Assembly (NCBI GenBank): GCA_033782935.1
Contig: JAWQEG010000497.1
Location: 241,001-305,000 of the forward strand
From: Petrolisthes cinctipes
Lineage: Eukaryota; Arthropoda; Malacostraca; Decapoda; Porcellanidae
Direction of reading: 5' to 3'
DNA: 64,000 nucleotides
In this document: positions 34,095-47,705 of the stretch, piece after piece
How the letters are laid out: each line of letters starts with the position of its first letter
Numbering within the stretch: the stretch's first letter is position 1
The notes under the pieces: generated by a model
Databases searched by the model: none
What the model was told of the DNA's origin: nothing
Seen by the model: the letters and a program-made list of their open reading frames with translations, nothing else
Made by a program: the position numbers and the translations under genes

Positions 34095-34730
34095 CAGGGT
34101 TATTCAAAACTACGTTTACAAAATGACAGGGTAAAGTCCTGACATGATGTTAAACATATTTCCATATGTAATTTTCAAAAATTTAAAAAGTTAATGACAG
34201 ACATGAAAGCCAAATCCATTACCGTGGGCGAATGATCGAACACTTCTAAAATTAACTCCTCTACCCCCCCACAGCACCCCGTGTTCTCTCTCGGGTAGAC
34301 GAGGGAACTTAATAAAACGTATGAAGCAATAAACCCTTATCGATCACGGGTATTGTTTTGTGGTCGAGTTACACTTACCGAGTGATACGTGTAGATGCCA
34401 GGGCGGTACTACTAACTTAACTGACATTACAAGAAACACGAAGCCTTGGGATCGATTAAAATCCAACGGATCTGTTTGAATCCCATGATCGATAAGGGTT
34501 TCATTGCTTCATACGTTTTAAAACTTGCCTCGTCCACTTAAGAGAGAGCAGGGGATGAGGTGGGGGTAGGTGTTATTTTAAAGCGTTCGATCGTTCGCCC
34601 CCGCAATGGATTTGGCTTTAATGTGTGTAATTAACTTTTTAATTTTTTGAAAATTACATATGGAAATATGTTTAACATCATGTCAGGACTTTACCCTGTC
34701 ATTTTGTAAATGTAGTTTTGAATAACCCTG
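34095..34730. mobile_element. Fold-back transposon with ~260-bp imperfect arms, TA target
   Basis: Ends CAGGGTTATTC/GAATAACCCTG flanked by TA. Arms of about 260 bases each match in inverse orientation with scattered mismatches (for example CATATTTCCATATG, CCCTTATCGATCA). The centre holds about 120 unpaired bases. The left end resembles the element at 33284 but the body is different, so they are related families at most. Confidence 0.88.
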
Positions 34731-34858
34731 TATATGAGTCTATATATTATCACAGAACACAGTTGATCATACAGCTTTGTTATAGAGATTAAAGGATGGA
34801 CTGTTCACATGCCGTGTTAGTTCATTTGACACATAACTAAAACAATCTATTTAAACCT

Positions 34859-34859
34859 G

Positions 34860-34899
<40 letters not shown>
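34859..34899. repeat. (TG)n microsatellite
   Basis: About 20 TG units. Confidence 0.95.
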
Positions 34900-34900
<1 letters not shown>

Positions 34901-35163
34901 AAAAACAATATACAAATACCTGTTCTATGATATTTTTCGTACTGTACCTATCAGATTATTTTTTTCCAAATATTTAAATTTTCCAAATATTTTCCATTGT
35001 GAAATGTGTTGACGGGTCTCCTCCTCAACTCCAAACCATTGTACTAATAATTAACTAAGTAACATATAAATACGGTTGTGAAAAGAGTATGTAGAATCCA
35101 ACATTAATATTTCCTTCAGTAAATAACTCCATATTAATAACTCTTGGGGAATATGAGTGAGTA

Positions 35164-35317
35164 CAGTTATGGTCAAAAGTCCTGTATCGGGTGAATGAAA
35201 GTGAGCCGTAAGAGTGAATATTATGAACCAATATCACACACACCAACAGTTATACATTAACAATATTTTTCACGGTCGTTTAATTTGAAGGTGTTGCTGG
35301 ACTATTGACCGTGACTG
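35164..35317. mobile_element. TA-flanked MITE, family E
   Basis: CAGTTATGGTCAAAAGTCC left and GGACTATTGACCGTGACTG right, flanked by TA. The CAGT...AAAAGTCC ends resemble Tc1-like termini. Similar ends occur at 47706 and 61690. Confidence 0.72.
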
Positions 35318-35395
35318 TACATAGTTTGCATATCTCTCTCTTGTTGAGGGTTAATATTCAGATATTCATACTGATGTTTATTGTACAGTTAAGAT

Positions 35396-35724
35396 CCATA
35401 ATAAATATCCAGGTGTTGTGGTAAAAGTTTACAATCATGTGACATACCAGTGAACCAATTACAATTAACACTTATTCTGTCTCATACATACTTACTGGAG
35501 CTCCTTCAAGGGGAGAATACACATTTGGTACATTAGAGCGCCTTGATTCCTCCAAAGTATGCCGGGAAACAGGACCAGATGAACAGAATTAATGGTGGCC
35601 TGTTGCTTGAAATACTTTGGATGAATCATTTGCTCCAGGTTTACCAACACTGTACTACCACCCTTAATATTCCATCACCAGGCTATTCCAAGCACACCTG
35701 GATACTTATTATGGGTCGTGACTG
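35396..35724. mobile_element. TIR MITE, family D, copy 2, interrupted by family A
   Basis: CAGTTAAGATCCATAATAAATATCCAGGTG left and CACCTGGATACTTATTATGGGTCGTGACTG right, TA at both sides. The interior is split at 35518-35667 by a family A element, proving the order of insertion. Confidence 0.82.
35518..35667 (+). mobile_element. Fold-back MITE, family A, copy 6 (nested in family D)
   Basis: AAGGGGAGAATACACATTTGG start, CCTCCAAAGTATGCCGGG core, CTACCACCCTTAA end, lying inside the flanking D element. Confidence 0.87.
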
Positions 35725-35727
35725 TAC

Positions 35728-35850
35728 CTATTGTATTATTGTATGTAGGTATTGTATTATTGTATCATTGTATGTATGTATTGTATTATTGTATCATTGT
35801 ATGTATGTATTGTATTATTGTATCATTGTATGTATGTATTGTATTATTGT
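35728..35850. repeat. 29-bp tandem repeat, about four copies
   Basis: TATTGTATTATTGTATCATT followed by GTATGTATG, repeated. Confidence 0.9.
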
Positions 35851-36656
35851 ATAGACAGACACAGTATATATTAACACAGGGTACATGTCAGGAGTCACGT
35901 AATCCAAGGTTGGGTACGAATTCACCACAATAATACGAGAAACAGATAGGATATATATTCCTCCCGTCAGTCTCTCTCACTATTATATGCTATGCTGGCT
36001 GTGTGTGTATGGGGGGGGGGGGGGGCATGTGTTTGTGTGTCTTGTGATTGTGAGAAGGTGTTTGCTTCATATATTAATCGTGTTTGCAATTAGGCAGAGT
36101 AAGAATGTTATCGTCTCAACCTCAAGAATGCGAACAACACACATCTTCCAGTTTCATTTCCCGTTCCCCTGATCAGGACAAATTGATCTGGTTATTGTGG
36201 AGGAGCGAGGCGAGGCCAGCCAAGACCTTCAATAAAGAAAGAGTAATGTGTTGAGAATAGTTCAGGCTTTTGTGCACGCGTTCACATTTTAAACACATGA
36301 ATTTCGTGTCACACTTTCACATTTTAAACACACATGAATTTCGTGTCACACATTCACATTTTAAACACACATGAATTTCGTGAGGAGTTATATACTTGAG
36401 ATAAGATCCCCAATAAAGAAAGAGTAATGTGTTTGGATGGCTCAGGATTCGGTGCACACATTAACATTTCAGACACATATTAATATTCATGAAGGGTTAT
36501 AAGGAAGGATACTTGTCCCTTACCACAATGCACCGATATTGTTGTCACTCGTTTACATCCACATGGTAATAGTTTTGATATGATGGTGATGCCTCTTCAC
36601 GTTTCATAAAGGTTGTGTGTGTATTTCAACATAATATATTTCCACATCTATACTAT
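35851..36656. other. Unassigned, with a 43-bp tandem repeat
   Basis: A G-run lies at about 36012-36025. At 36280-36380 TTCACATTTTAAACACACATGAATTTCGTG repeats about three times. The phrase CAATAAAGAAAGAGTAATGTG occurs twice (36230, 36410). No gene. Confidence 0.6.
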
Positions 36657-37230
36657 AAATGGCAAACCGTCTCTGTTTATCCGATTATAACTCGAAAACG
36701 GTTACACCTACATCCCAAACCCATATACATTCTGAATCATCATCACCAGGCGAAGGTTTTGGTATGACGTAACATGACGTAACTCGACGTAATAATTACG
36801 TCATCTACTATAAATCCGCTAAAAAAACCGGTTACACTCCCAAAACTATATATTCTGAATCAGCACCACAAGCAAAGATTTTTATGACGTAATATGACGT
36901 AACTTGACGTAAAAATTACGTTTAAATGTAATATATTTTATTTATCGGTTAAAACCATAAAGAAGAGCTCAAACGGATTGTTTCCGTTCGAGCCGCTAAA
37001 ACCGCGCGCCAAATGTACAGCTCAAACGGAAATTTTCTGTTCGAACTGAAGAAGGCAAAAAGGCTATTTGGAGATTCAGTCAGTCTCAGGCGTAACTTTA
37101 TTAAATTACAAGCACTTCATTCTGACCAAAGATGGCATGACAAAAAAAATGTGTTTACCAAGAAGCTCTTAAAAACTGTCATTAACACAATATGTAACCT
37201 TTCCCGGGCAAAGCCGGGTACCTCCGCTAG
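36657..37230 (+). mobile_element. Complete non-autonomous Helitron, 574 bp
   Basis: 5' end TCTATACTATAAATGGC, 3' hairpin CCCGGGCAAAGCCGGG, then TACCTCCGCTAG, inserted between A (36656) and T (37231), all typical of Helitrons. Internal repeated TGACGTAA and CGGTTACAC phrases. No Rep/helicase coding region, so it depends on an autonomous relative. Confidence 0.88.
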
Positions 37231-37589
37231 TAATATATATAATCAAAGAACGTTGATTGACGAAACATAACGCTATATACTTATCTAATACATAAATGTG
37301 TGTGTGTGTATGTGATTATGATACACACACAAAGTATATAATAAAATTATATATAATTAATCATAGGGTGTTAACTGACGAAATGTTATACACTGAACGA
37401 ATACATAAATGTGTGTGGGCTTGATTTTTATATTATGATTATTCGTCTTTCACGTTTCATTAAATGTGTGTGTGTGTCATATTAATGGTTTCCCAATTCC
37501 ACGGTCTATAGGATTTACAGGCTAAATTAAATTATGGGGATATTCTGTGTAGTGCCTCTATGATGTGTGTGTTATATTACCTGTGGTAC

Positions 37590-37641
<52 letters not shown>

Positions 37642-38232
37642 GCCGTCCTTAGCTTCTTTGTCGTTGGTGATATTTTTCTTTATTTATTTATTTTAATATC
37701 AATTCTAGATATTTTATTAGTTTTTGTGTGTAGTTATGACCCGACGTTCCAGAGTCAAGCGGTAATAACCCGCTTCCATAATTAATATTAATATGAACCT
37801 TAATTCTGGACAAACATTCAGACATTGTTAGGGAAACATATGGAGGAATATCATATGTCCAAGGTCTGGTATAAAAGTATATAAAATAATTATGAGGAAT
37901 CGATAACTGGATTATAATAAGACAGAACTATTAAAAAATGTATTAACTACCGGTATATCAATACTTGGATTAATTTATGATCAGTAATGAAAAAATAATT
38001 AGTCACAGGGAAGTGGATTATATTTTGATAATAATCATTAGTTATTGATAGCTGGATTAAATTATGACAGAGATATGAAAACAAAAATAATTTGACATCG
38101 ATACAAGAATTAAATTATGACAAGTACATACATTGCATGACATAGGAGCTGAATGTAATTATTATTATTATTATTAGTAGTAGTAGTAGTAGTCGTAGTA
38201 GTAGTAGTAGTAGTAGTATCTTTTTCTTCTTG

Positions 38233-38273
<41 letters not shown>

Positions 38274-38388
38274 TACTTGGCCAGTAATGAAACAATATAC
38301 GTGAAATATTTACACACATTTCTGGCTGATGTATTTCAACAACTATTTGAATTATGTATAGTCAGCTTTGGTGTGCCAGGCAGGGTAT

Positions 38389-38393
<5 letters not shown>
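37231..38393. other. AT-rich DNA with (TG)n and trinucleotide arrays
   Basis: (TG)n at about 37591-37638, (TTA)n then (TAG)n at about 38158-38218, and (TTA)n at about 38234-38273. No gene recognised. Confidence 0.7.
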
Positions 38394-38438
<45 letters not shown>

Positions 38439-41316
38439 ACAAGGACAAGGACAAGTAGCACCTCAAAAGGTCTTACGACCCATACCAAGGAGGTACCGTA
38501 GGTGTAGTAGTAGTTGCTAACTAATAGTGAGAGAAAAGTATAGTAAAGAGAAGGCTCTCCCCACCCACCTCTCCCACCCGCATTACGGGTATGGAAATGG
38601 AAATGTACCTAACCCGGAGGAAAAAAGGCCGAACTAGGAAATTTTTGTACAGGAAAGGAGGAAACAATCACTTTAACTCTAACAGGCTTGGCAGAACTTT
38701 GTCTAACTGTTTCTTGAACTGCTCTATCGAAGAACTATCAACTACCTCTGCTGGTAGCTGATGCCAGACATTGCAGATTTTATATGTGAAGAAATTACCT
38801 AACGTATTATGGCGGAAGCGTTTCAAGTCTAGTTTCCATCCATGGTTTCTAGTTGCATTAGTGTTTAAGCTAAACAGGCACTGATAATCAATGTTTTCAT
38901 ATCCACGAAGGATTTTGAAAACTTCAATAAGTTGACCTCTCAAGCGTCTCGTCTCTAATGAGAAGAGACCTAGTGCCTGCAGCCTTCTCTGATAGCCCAT
39001 GTGCTTTATTGATGGGATCAGTTTGGTGGCCCTAGCCTGGACTCTCTCAAGCCTCGCAATGTCTTTCTTGAATGTCGGCGACCAGAACTGCACAGCATAT
39101 TCCAGATGTGGCCGAACCAAAGATTTGTACAGAGTGAGGACTATCTCTTTGTTTCTAAATCTAAATTGCCTCTTTATGTAACCAAGAAGCCTCTGGGCTT
39201 TCTTCTCTACTTCGAGGCACTGCTTGGAGAATTTGAGGTCACTGCTGATCAGTACACCTAAGTCTTTCTCCAAGTCAGTACTACTAATTTCACTTCCCAA
39301 CAAAGAGTAACTGGCTCTCTGATTGGCTGGACCTATGTGCATCACTTTACACTTGTCCAAATTGAATGGCATCTGCCATCGTTCAGACCACTCTCCTACT
39401 TTCTCTAGGTCTTTATGTAGTTGTTCTACCTTTTCAAATGATGAAGCATTACACCCTAACTTGGTGTCATCAGCAAATTTTGCAATTCGACTGACAATGC
39501 CCACATCTATATCATTAATGTAGATTATAAAGAGTAGTGGACCTAGAACTGAACCTTGAGGAACCCCACTTGTGACTGATGCCCAACTTGAGGCTTCCCC
39601 ATTGATTACTACTCTTTGGCGCCAGTCAGTCAGCCAATTCTCAATCCATTTAGCAAGCATGCCCCTTATTCCCAGTGCACGGGTTTTTGCCATCAACCTC
39701 TGATGAGGTACTTTATCAAAGGCTTTCTGAAAGTCCAGATAAAGGATGTCTATTGCCCGGCACTGGTCATACTCAGAAAGCATACCGTGGAAAAATTCAA
39801 TCAAGTTGGTCAAACATGAATGCCGAAGCCTAAAACCATGCTGTGAATCATACAATAAATTATATGATTCAAGATGATCTACTATTCTATCTGCAACTAT
39901 ACCCTCCAATACCTTTCCTACTACAGATGTAAGGCTGATTGGTCGGTAATTTCCAGGAAGATGGCGATCTCCCTTTTTAAATATGGGAGTCACATTTGCT
40001 TCCTTCCAGTCAGATGGGACCTCTCCTGTTTCAAGCGATATATTGAAGATAGCAGCCATAGTTACCTGGTCACATACCTCTTGCAAGACCCTAGGAAGAA
40101 ATTCATCAGGACCGGGAGATTTATTGACACTTAATTTACCTATTCTGTTTCTAACTTCTGCTTCACTGCATTGGACTCTTTCTATGGTAACACCCTCATG
40201 AGTAGTGCCTGGCTCAGGGATGTTACCCCCATCTTCTCGGGTGAACACTGATGAGAAATGGGAATTTAGAATGTCTGCCATCTCTTCATCAGAGTTTTGC
40301 AAGACACCGTTCCCATCATGCAATGGGCCTATCTTATTTCTAATTGGTTTTCTGCTGTTTACATAACCAAAAAACTCCTTGGGATTCTCCTTACACAAGG
40401 CTGCAATCCGGAGTTCCTCATTACGCTTGGCTCTGTCTACAAGTTATTTCACTTTCCTACGTAGGTGGTAATATTCACTTTGTATCTCTAAATTACCAGT
40501 TCTTTTGAACTGGCGGTAGGCTGCCTTTCTTTTCCTAATTGTAGCTGCTATTTCTCGTGTGAACCATTTGGGTTGGGACATTGGGGATCCAACTGGCTTA
40601 GAGGGCACGAACATTGATTGTTGTGCCATAAAGCAGTCTCGAAATAAGCTCCAGGACTCATTCACCCCTTGGCCCATTTCCAAATGCATTGCACTAACTC
40701 CCTTTCTCAGATTACAGAAATCTGCTCTACTGAGGTCGGATTTGCTCTGTTTCTGAATTTTAACTTTCGACTTGGGTACTTGCAGTGAGAACCTAATTAT
40801 ATTATGGTCACTTCCTCCCAATGGCTCATCTACAGTCAAGCTAGAGACAAGGTCATCTTCAGAGGTGAACACAAGATCTAATATATTGGTTCCCCTTGTG
40901 GGCTCAGTCACCCACTGAGTCAAGAAAGCTTCATCAGCAAAGTCAATGAGCCTTCTTGATTTTGCATCTCCCGTTTTATCTACCCAGTTAACATGGCAGT
41001 TGAAGTCACCTAGTATAATGGTAATCTTCCCCCCTATTAGATCACTAAGTTCATTATATAACTTAGAATCATCATCAATGGGTTGGTGCTGTGGACGGTA
41101 GACAACAATAAATCTATACACTCCACTTCCCACTGTCATGTCAACACCTAGCACTTCTTGTTCTGACCCGACTTTGCAGATCACTGGATCTAGGGAGTCT
41201 CGGATATACAGGGCTACTCCTCCTCCCTCCTGATCGGGTCGGTCTCTGTGAAATAATCTAAAGGTAGGAATATGGAATTCCCCTATATAGTCCCTTCCAC
41301 TTGCATGGATCCAGGA
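38394..41316 (-). mobile_element. LINE (APE-type non-LTR), copy 1, 5'-truncated, (CT)n tail
   Basis: Minus-strand element whose 3' end reads ...CTTGTAAC followed by (CT)n (the (GA)n at 38394-38436). Its truncated 5' end abuts another (GA)n at 41318, which is the tail of the next LINE. About 230 bases of 3' UTR follow the stop codon at 38668. Confidence 0.9.
38668..41316 (-). pseudogene. LINE ORF2: endonuclease-reverse transcriptase with one in-frame stop
   Basis: One continuous frame of about 880 codons, broken only by TAA at 40444-40446. The N-terminal part is an AP-endonuclease-type domain (LGDFNCHVNW, and GGSDHNIIRF), missing its first strands. RT follows: NVTPIFKKG, YRPISLTSV, LYLDFQKAFDKVPH (motif A, catalytic Asp present), GVPQGSVLGP and KFADDTKLG (FADD box, codons at 39466-39477). 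The C-terminal region has YKSLVRPHLEYAVQFWSP and LERVQARATKL. The domain set fits the CR1/jockey group of LINEs, which nick DNA and prime cDNA synthesis at the nick. Truncation and the stop make it inactive, but otherwise it is well preserved. Confidence 0.9.
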
Positions 41317-41317
41317 C

Positions 41318-41348
<31 letters not shown>

Positions 41349-44170
41349 ACATAGAAACACAGACCACAACAGACCTTACGGTCCACACGAGGTGATCTGA
41401 TTAGAAGGTTACTGGTGGAGAATGAATTACTCCCCAGTGATAGTCGTAGGTAAGGATAGCAAAGTAGAAGGCTCTCTCCACTCCCTCCGGCCTGAGCCGT
41501 ACAGGAAATAAAGTCAGGAATGGGAACCCTGTGGGGTTGGCTGAAAAACTCGACAAGGAAATTTTATAGGAAAGATAGAAAGTTTGTGAAATTTGGCTAA
41601 CTTGCCACCTGTAATGGGCAAAAATTATTCATTAGTATACATTGTAAGTCGGGGATTAGACGCAAGGTGTTTATCTAAGCGACGTTTGAAGCTATCCACG
41701 GTGTTACAGTCTATTACGTTACGGGGAAGCCCATTCCATAAGTTGACGACCCGGTTAAAAAAGAAATTCTTTGATTCATGCGAATTAAAAGATTTACCTA
41801 TGATTTTGCAGCCGTTTCCTCTCGTGTAGTTTGATTGATCGATAGTGAAATATTTGTTGCAGTCCATATTATCTATGCCTTTGATTATTTTAAATACCTG
41901 GATTAAGTCCCCTCTCAGTCTACGTTGTGTCGATGGGAATAGTTTTAATTCGCGTAGCCGCTCATCATACGTTTTATTTCTCAGACTTGGTATCATTTTA
42001 GTAACTCTACGTTGGACTCGTTCCAATTTTGCTATATCTTTCTGGTAGTACGGGCACCAGGCTTGAACACAATACTTCATAAGGGGACGGACCAGGGAAT
42101 TATACAGAGTAAGGATTGTGTCTTTAGATTTATACTCGAATGCTCTGCCGATAAAGCCGATAGTTTTATTTGCTTTCTTAATTACTTCCGTACACTGCTG
42201 ACTGGGTTTTAGGTTACTTGATACTGTTACCCCTAAGTCTGTCTCTCGATCAACGCTTTTGAGTTGATTACCATTCAACGAGTAGTTTGCTGCTACGTTA
42301 CGATGTCCGATGTGGAGCACTTTACATTTATCTGAATTGAAGGACATTTGCCAAGTTTTCGCCCAATCTGACAATTTATCGAGATTACTTTGCATTTCTT
42401 TAGTCTGCGCAATAGTGAGTACTGTATTTGCAATTTTGGTGTCATCAGCAAACTTCGATATTATACATGAGAGGCCTTCGTCTATGTCGTTTATGTAAAC
42501 TAGGAATAGGATTGGCCCTAAAACTGACCCCTGTGGCACCCCGCTCGTAACATCAGTCCAACTAGAAGATTTTCCATTTATTACCACGCATTGTTTACGG
42601 TTGCTTAGCCAGTTCTCTATCCATCTTACGGTTTCGCCTTGGATTCTGTGTGATTTTAGTTTAGTTATTAAGCGTTTATGGGGAACTTTGTCAAAGGCCT
42701 TTTGGAAACCTAGATATATTATGTCTACTGCTTTACTCTTATCGTATTCATTGAAAATGTCATTTAAAAAGTTTAATAGGTTCGTTAGGCAAGAGCGTTT
42801 ATTACGAAAACCGTGTTGAGTGTCTCTAAGTAAGTTGTTTTCCTCTAAGTGATTTGTAAGTTTATCTCGTATGATTGTCTCTAGCATTTTGCATACGACT
42901 GAGGTTATGCTGATAGGGCGATAGTTGCTGGGTAGAGATTTGCTGCCTTTTTTAAATATTGGTGTTACGTTAGCGAGCTTCCATTCGTCAGGTATTGTTC
43001 CAGTGTGTAAAGAATAGTTAAAGAGCAGAGTCAGAGGTTTTACTATTTCACTTTTTGCTTCCTTTAATACGCGAGGGGAGATCGTGTCTGGGCCAGGTGA
43101 CTTATTTACATTTAATTTATCAATACATTTTATTACATCCCCTTCTGTAATGCTGATATTACTTAATACCTCGGTGTTTTCATTTTGGACTGGTGTTTCT
43201 GTTGGTATATCGTTTGGGTTTTCTGTAGTAAAGACTGATGCAAAGAAAGCGTTAAGGATACCACTCATTCGCTCTTCATCTGTAGTAAAGTCCCCATTTT
43301 CATCAAGTAGTGGTCCGATAGTTGACGTGAGTACTTTCTTATGCCGAATATAACTGTAGAACTCTTTCGGGTTTGTCTTACTTTGATTTGCAACGTGTTT
43401 TTCAATAGTAATTTTACTCTGTTTGATTAACTTTTTGGCTTTTCTTCGTAAGTCTGCAAACTTGGCCCGCTCGCCATTGTCGTTTGTGATTTTTACTCTA
43501 GTGTGGGTGTTCTTTTTGGCGCGTAAACAGTCGGCTATGTCTTTACTCCACCACTTGGGCTTTAAGTTTTGTGCTGAACGACGGTTTTTTAACGGTATGC
43601 TGTCTTTGACTGCTTTTGTGTACGCATTAATGAAAAAGTTCCATTGTGTATTAATGTCAATAGTGTCTCGCAGACATTTCCAATCGGTATCTTTTAATAT
43701 CGCACTGAGTTGGTGAAAATTAGCTTTTCTAAAGTTGGGGATTTTTTCGTAACTGTAATTTATTTCACTTCTATTGAAATTTATACTGAATGTGATTATG
43801 CGGTGGTCGCTATTAGTAAACTCATCACCCACGTTAATATTCCCTATCAAGTCTTCTTTTGTTGCAAATACTAGGTCAAGAACGTTATTTCCACGAGTTG
43901 GGCTATTAACAAACTGGATAAGGGAGCTCTCTTGTAAGTTAGTATAAAGGTCTTGACCATAGTGAGCTGATAATGGTTCTCCCCACTTTGATACTGGTAA
44001 ATTAAAATCGCCAAGAATTATGGCCTCTTGCGTGTTACTCATCTCGTTAATTTGCTCATATATATCACGGTCGGTTTGTACTGGTTGAGCTGGGGGTCTG
44101 TATAATAAGGCTAACAAAAGTTTCATCCCGAATTTATTTCTAATGAGTATATATAGTGTGTGCATCATTT
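41318..44170 (-). mobile_element. LINE, copy 2, 5'-truncated, (CT)n tail
   Basis: A second, related element in the same orientation. Its 3' UTR ends ...TCTATGTAAC followed by (CT)n (41318-41346), the same junction as copy 1. The 5' end is truncated inside the endonuclease domain near 44168. Confidence 0.9.
41625..44168 (-). pseudogene. LINE ORF2 with mutated RT motif A
   Basis: 847 codons without a stop. The endonuclease C-terminal half has LGDFNLPVSKW and NSDHRIITF; RT has NVTPIFKKG, YRPISITSV, GVPQGSVLGP and KFADDTKIA (42441-42452). Motif A reads IIYLGFQKAFDKVPH: the catalytic Asp is Gly (codon 42708-42710, one base change from GAT), whereas copy 1 keeps Asp. The C-terminus matches copy 1 in layout (YNSLVRPLMKYCVQAWCPYY, LERVQRRVTKM). 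The start is an ATG only by chance, because the domain is truncated. Long and open, yet predicted dead through motif A and loss of the endonuclease N-terminus. Confidence 0.9.
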
Positions 44171-45515
<1,345 letters not shown>

Positions 45516-45847
45516 AAGGGGAGATTCATTTGGTGGTGAATTGGAAGGTCTCTGATTCCTCCAAACTATACCACGAAACAGATCCCCTCCTTGTACACTC
45601 GTGATACTTAATTTCTGACCAGAGTGTGAGGAGCAGAAAGCTTCGAATCGCCTGGTATTGCTCATTTCCCCACCCAGTACACCTATAGGGACTGAGTTTG
45701 AATGCAGCTAGGGTATGTGTGATGTCTGTCCTTCGTCTCTGGTCAGAAATTATGTATCACGAGTGTACCATTGAGGGCGTCTGTTTTCTGGTATAGTTAG
45801 GAGGAATCAGTAGCCCTCTAATTCACCAACAAGACAATCTTCCTTTA
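45516..45847. mobile_element. Fold-back MITE, family B, copy 2, interrupted
   Basis: Left arm AAGGGGAGATTCATTTGG...AAACTATACCACGAAACAG and right arm CTGTTTTCTGGTATAGTTAG...CAAGACAATCTTCC, split by a 176-bp fold-back element at 45593-45768. Confidence 0.85.
45593..45768. mobile_element. 176-bp TIR element nested in family B
   Basis: 32-bp terminal inverted repeats (45593-45624 and 45737-45768), GTACACTCGTGATACTTAAT on the left with a single mismatch to the right arm. Centre GAGCAGAAAGCTTCGAATCG, non-coding. The GTAC at both ends is palindromic, so the duplicated target could be TA or GTAC. Confidence 0.85.
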
Positions 45848-46775
45848 ATAACTATGTATCAAAGGTGTTAAGTTACATTTATGAGAGTGTTTCAGTCGTC
45901 AAACGTCTGAGTGAGTGGTAAGTATTGAAGCGCCAGTGAAGCTCTGTTATTAAATCAAGAACTTTAAATAGAAAATAATTAAACTAGAATGTGACGTGTT
46001 ATTGTGACAAGTGTAGGCACATAAACAGTGTAGTAGGCAGGTGCTTCAACACACCTGACGCCTACACCACTTGGAATTAACGAGGCTAAATTAAACTGTG
46101 AGTTGTGAAGAAAAGTGTTTATGGAATGAGTGAGTTCAAACTGCCTGGGGTGATTAACTGAGTTACAGCCAGTTGGACTCTACACATCAAGGGCTCCAGG
46201 AAGGTACAGTCACTAACACTAATAAATATTGAGGTGTGCTTTGAATACCTAGAGACAGTAAATATATGCACAATAAGATATCCATTGTATAGTCACGAAC
46301 ACAAATAAGTATTGAAGTGTGCTTTGAATACCTAGAGACAGAAAATAAACACACTGTAACGTGTAGTTACAATGTTAGTGAAGATGTGATCTTCACTTGG
46401 GGTTAATGGCAAATATATTTGTGTTGGTCTAGTCTGTTTATTTCTTCAGGTTTTACATTACATATAAGTTTTATAAGCTAACCTGGAATATGATTATCAT
46501 ATACATAAAGGTTGCCTGCTACAACACAATAAGATCTCAATTGGAATTACTTCGTTGGTGAATTGGACTGTTCAAAGCTTCAACCCAAAACTGTATATTC
46601 ATTAGTACTCGTGACTGTACGTACCGTGTGATGTGTTAAAGTGCCGCCACATTTGTCCCCGAACATTGTATATTCCCAAACATGTTCCAAATATACTGGA
46701 AGCAATGTGTGATGAAATAGTTCTGGTCCAATAGTGGAATATATTGGAAGGTGACATACAGTACACATAGACACG
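45848..46775. other. Unassigned AT-rich DNA with a diverged direct repeat
   Basis: About 46210-46345 contains two copies of AGTGTGCTTTGAATACCTAG-type sequence, ~95 bases apart. No gene. Confidence 0.5.
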
Positions 46776-46917
46776 TGTTTGTAACAATGTTTATTACAAT
46801 GTTGACAGGTAAGCATCTATTATTGTTATGTTACATCTATATCTATGTTTGTAACAATGTTTATTACAATGTTGACAGGTAAGCATCTATTATTGTTATG
46901 TTACATCTATATCTATG
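46776..46917. repeat. ~71-bp tandem duplication
   Basis: TGTTTGTAACAATGTTTATT through TTACATCTATATCTA occurs twice, head to tail. Confidence 0.9.
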
Positions 46918-46978
46918 TTTGGAGCAGGAAAGGTTCACACCAGACCTACCAACACCTTTCACAACCATCCTCATGTTT

Positions 46979-47231
46979 CAAACATGTAATGGAACGTGTT
47001 TACAACAATGTTATGAACAATGTGTGTGTATTAAAGGTCCTGTACACACTATACAGTATTGACAAACATGTAATGGAACGTGTTTACAACAATGTTATGA
47101 GCAATGTGTGTGTGTTAAAGGTCCTGTACACACTATACAGTATTGACAAACATGTAATGGAACGTGTTTACAACAATGTTATGAGCAATGTGTGTGTTAA
47201 AGGTCCTGTACACACTATACAGTATTGACAA
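46979..47231. repeat. 84-bp tandem repeat, three copies
   Basis: Unit AAACATGTAATGGAACGTGT ... CTATACAGTATTGAC. Because 84 is a multiple of three, a repetitive frame stays open, but there is no sign it is coding. Confidence 0.92.
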
Positions 47232-47401
47232 ACGGACAAACAGTGTTACCAAAACCCCGTCCAATACACACATTTGGTAGGTGTGTGGTGGGCACTATAG
47301 TATGAAGCCTGTCAGGAATTGCTCCATCTGGTAACACTGATAAAGAAGAGAGAGAAATAAACTCAGTGAACAGTGACCTCGATCATGTGGATGGGGCTTA
47401 A

Positions 47402-47404
<3 letters not shown>

Positions 47405-47440
<36 letters not shown>
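47405..47440. repeat. (TG)n microsatellite
   Basis: About 18 TG units. Confidence 0.95.
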
Positions 47441-47443
<3 letters not shown>

Positions 47444-47705
47444 ACAGTTACACCCAGTAGTCCTGCAACATCTTTTAATGAAACAGCCTGAAAATATGAT
47501 GTAAAACTATAGTTGTTTGTCTCTGTAATATTTCCTCAACAGATTCACTCAAATGGCTCACTTTGATTCACCTGTTATATTACCTTTGATCGTGACTGTA
47601 CGAAAGAGTACATTAAAATGTTTGGAAATATTTTACAGTGTAGTACAAGATGAATAGACCTTTATAGCGTTATTGTATAACTATATGCTTTTAATGGACA
47701 TTTGT

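Noticed and set aside
46845..47228. 127-codon frame with internal repeats
   Set aside because: Explained by the 84-bp tandem repeat, whose length is a multiple of three; no family resemblance.
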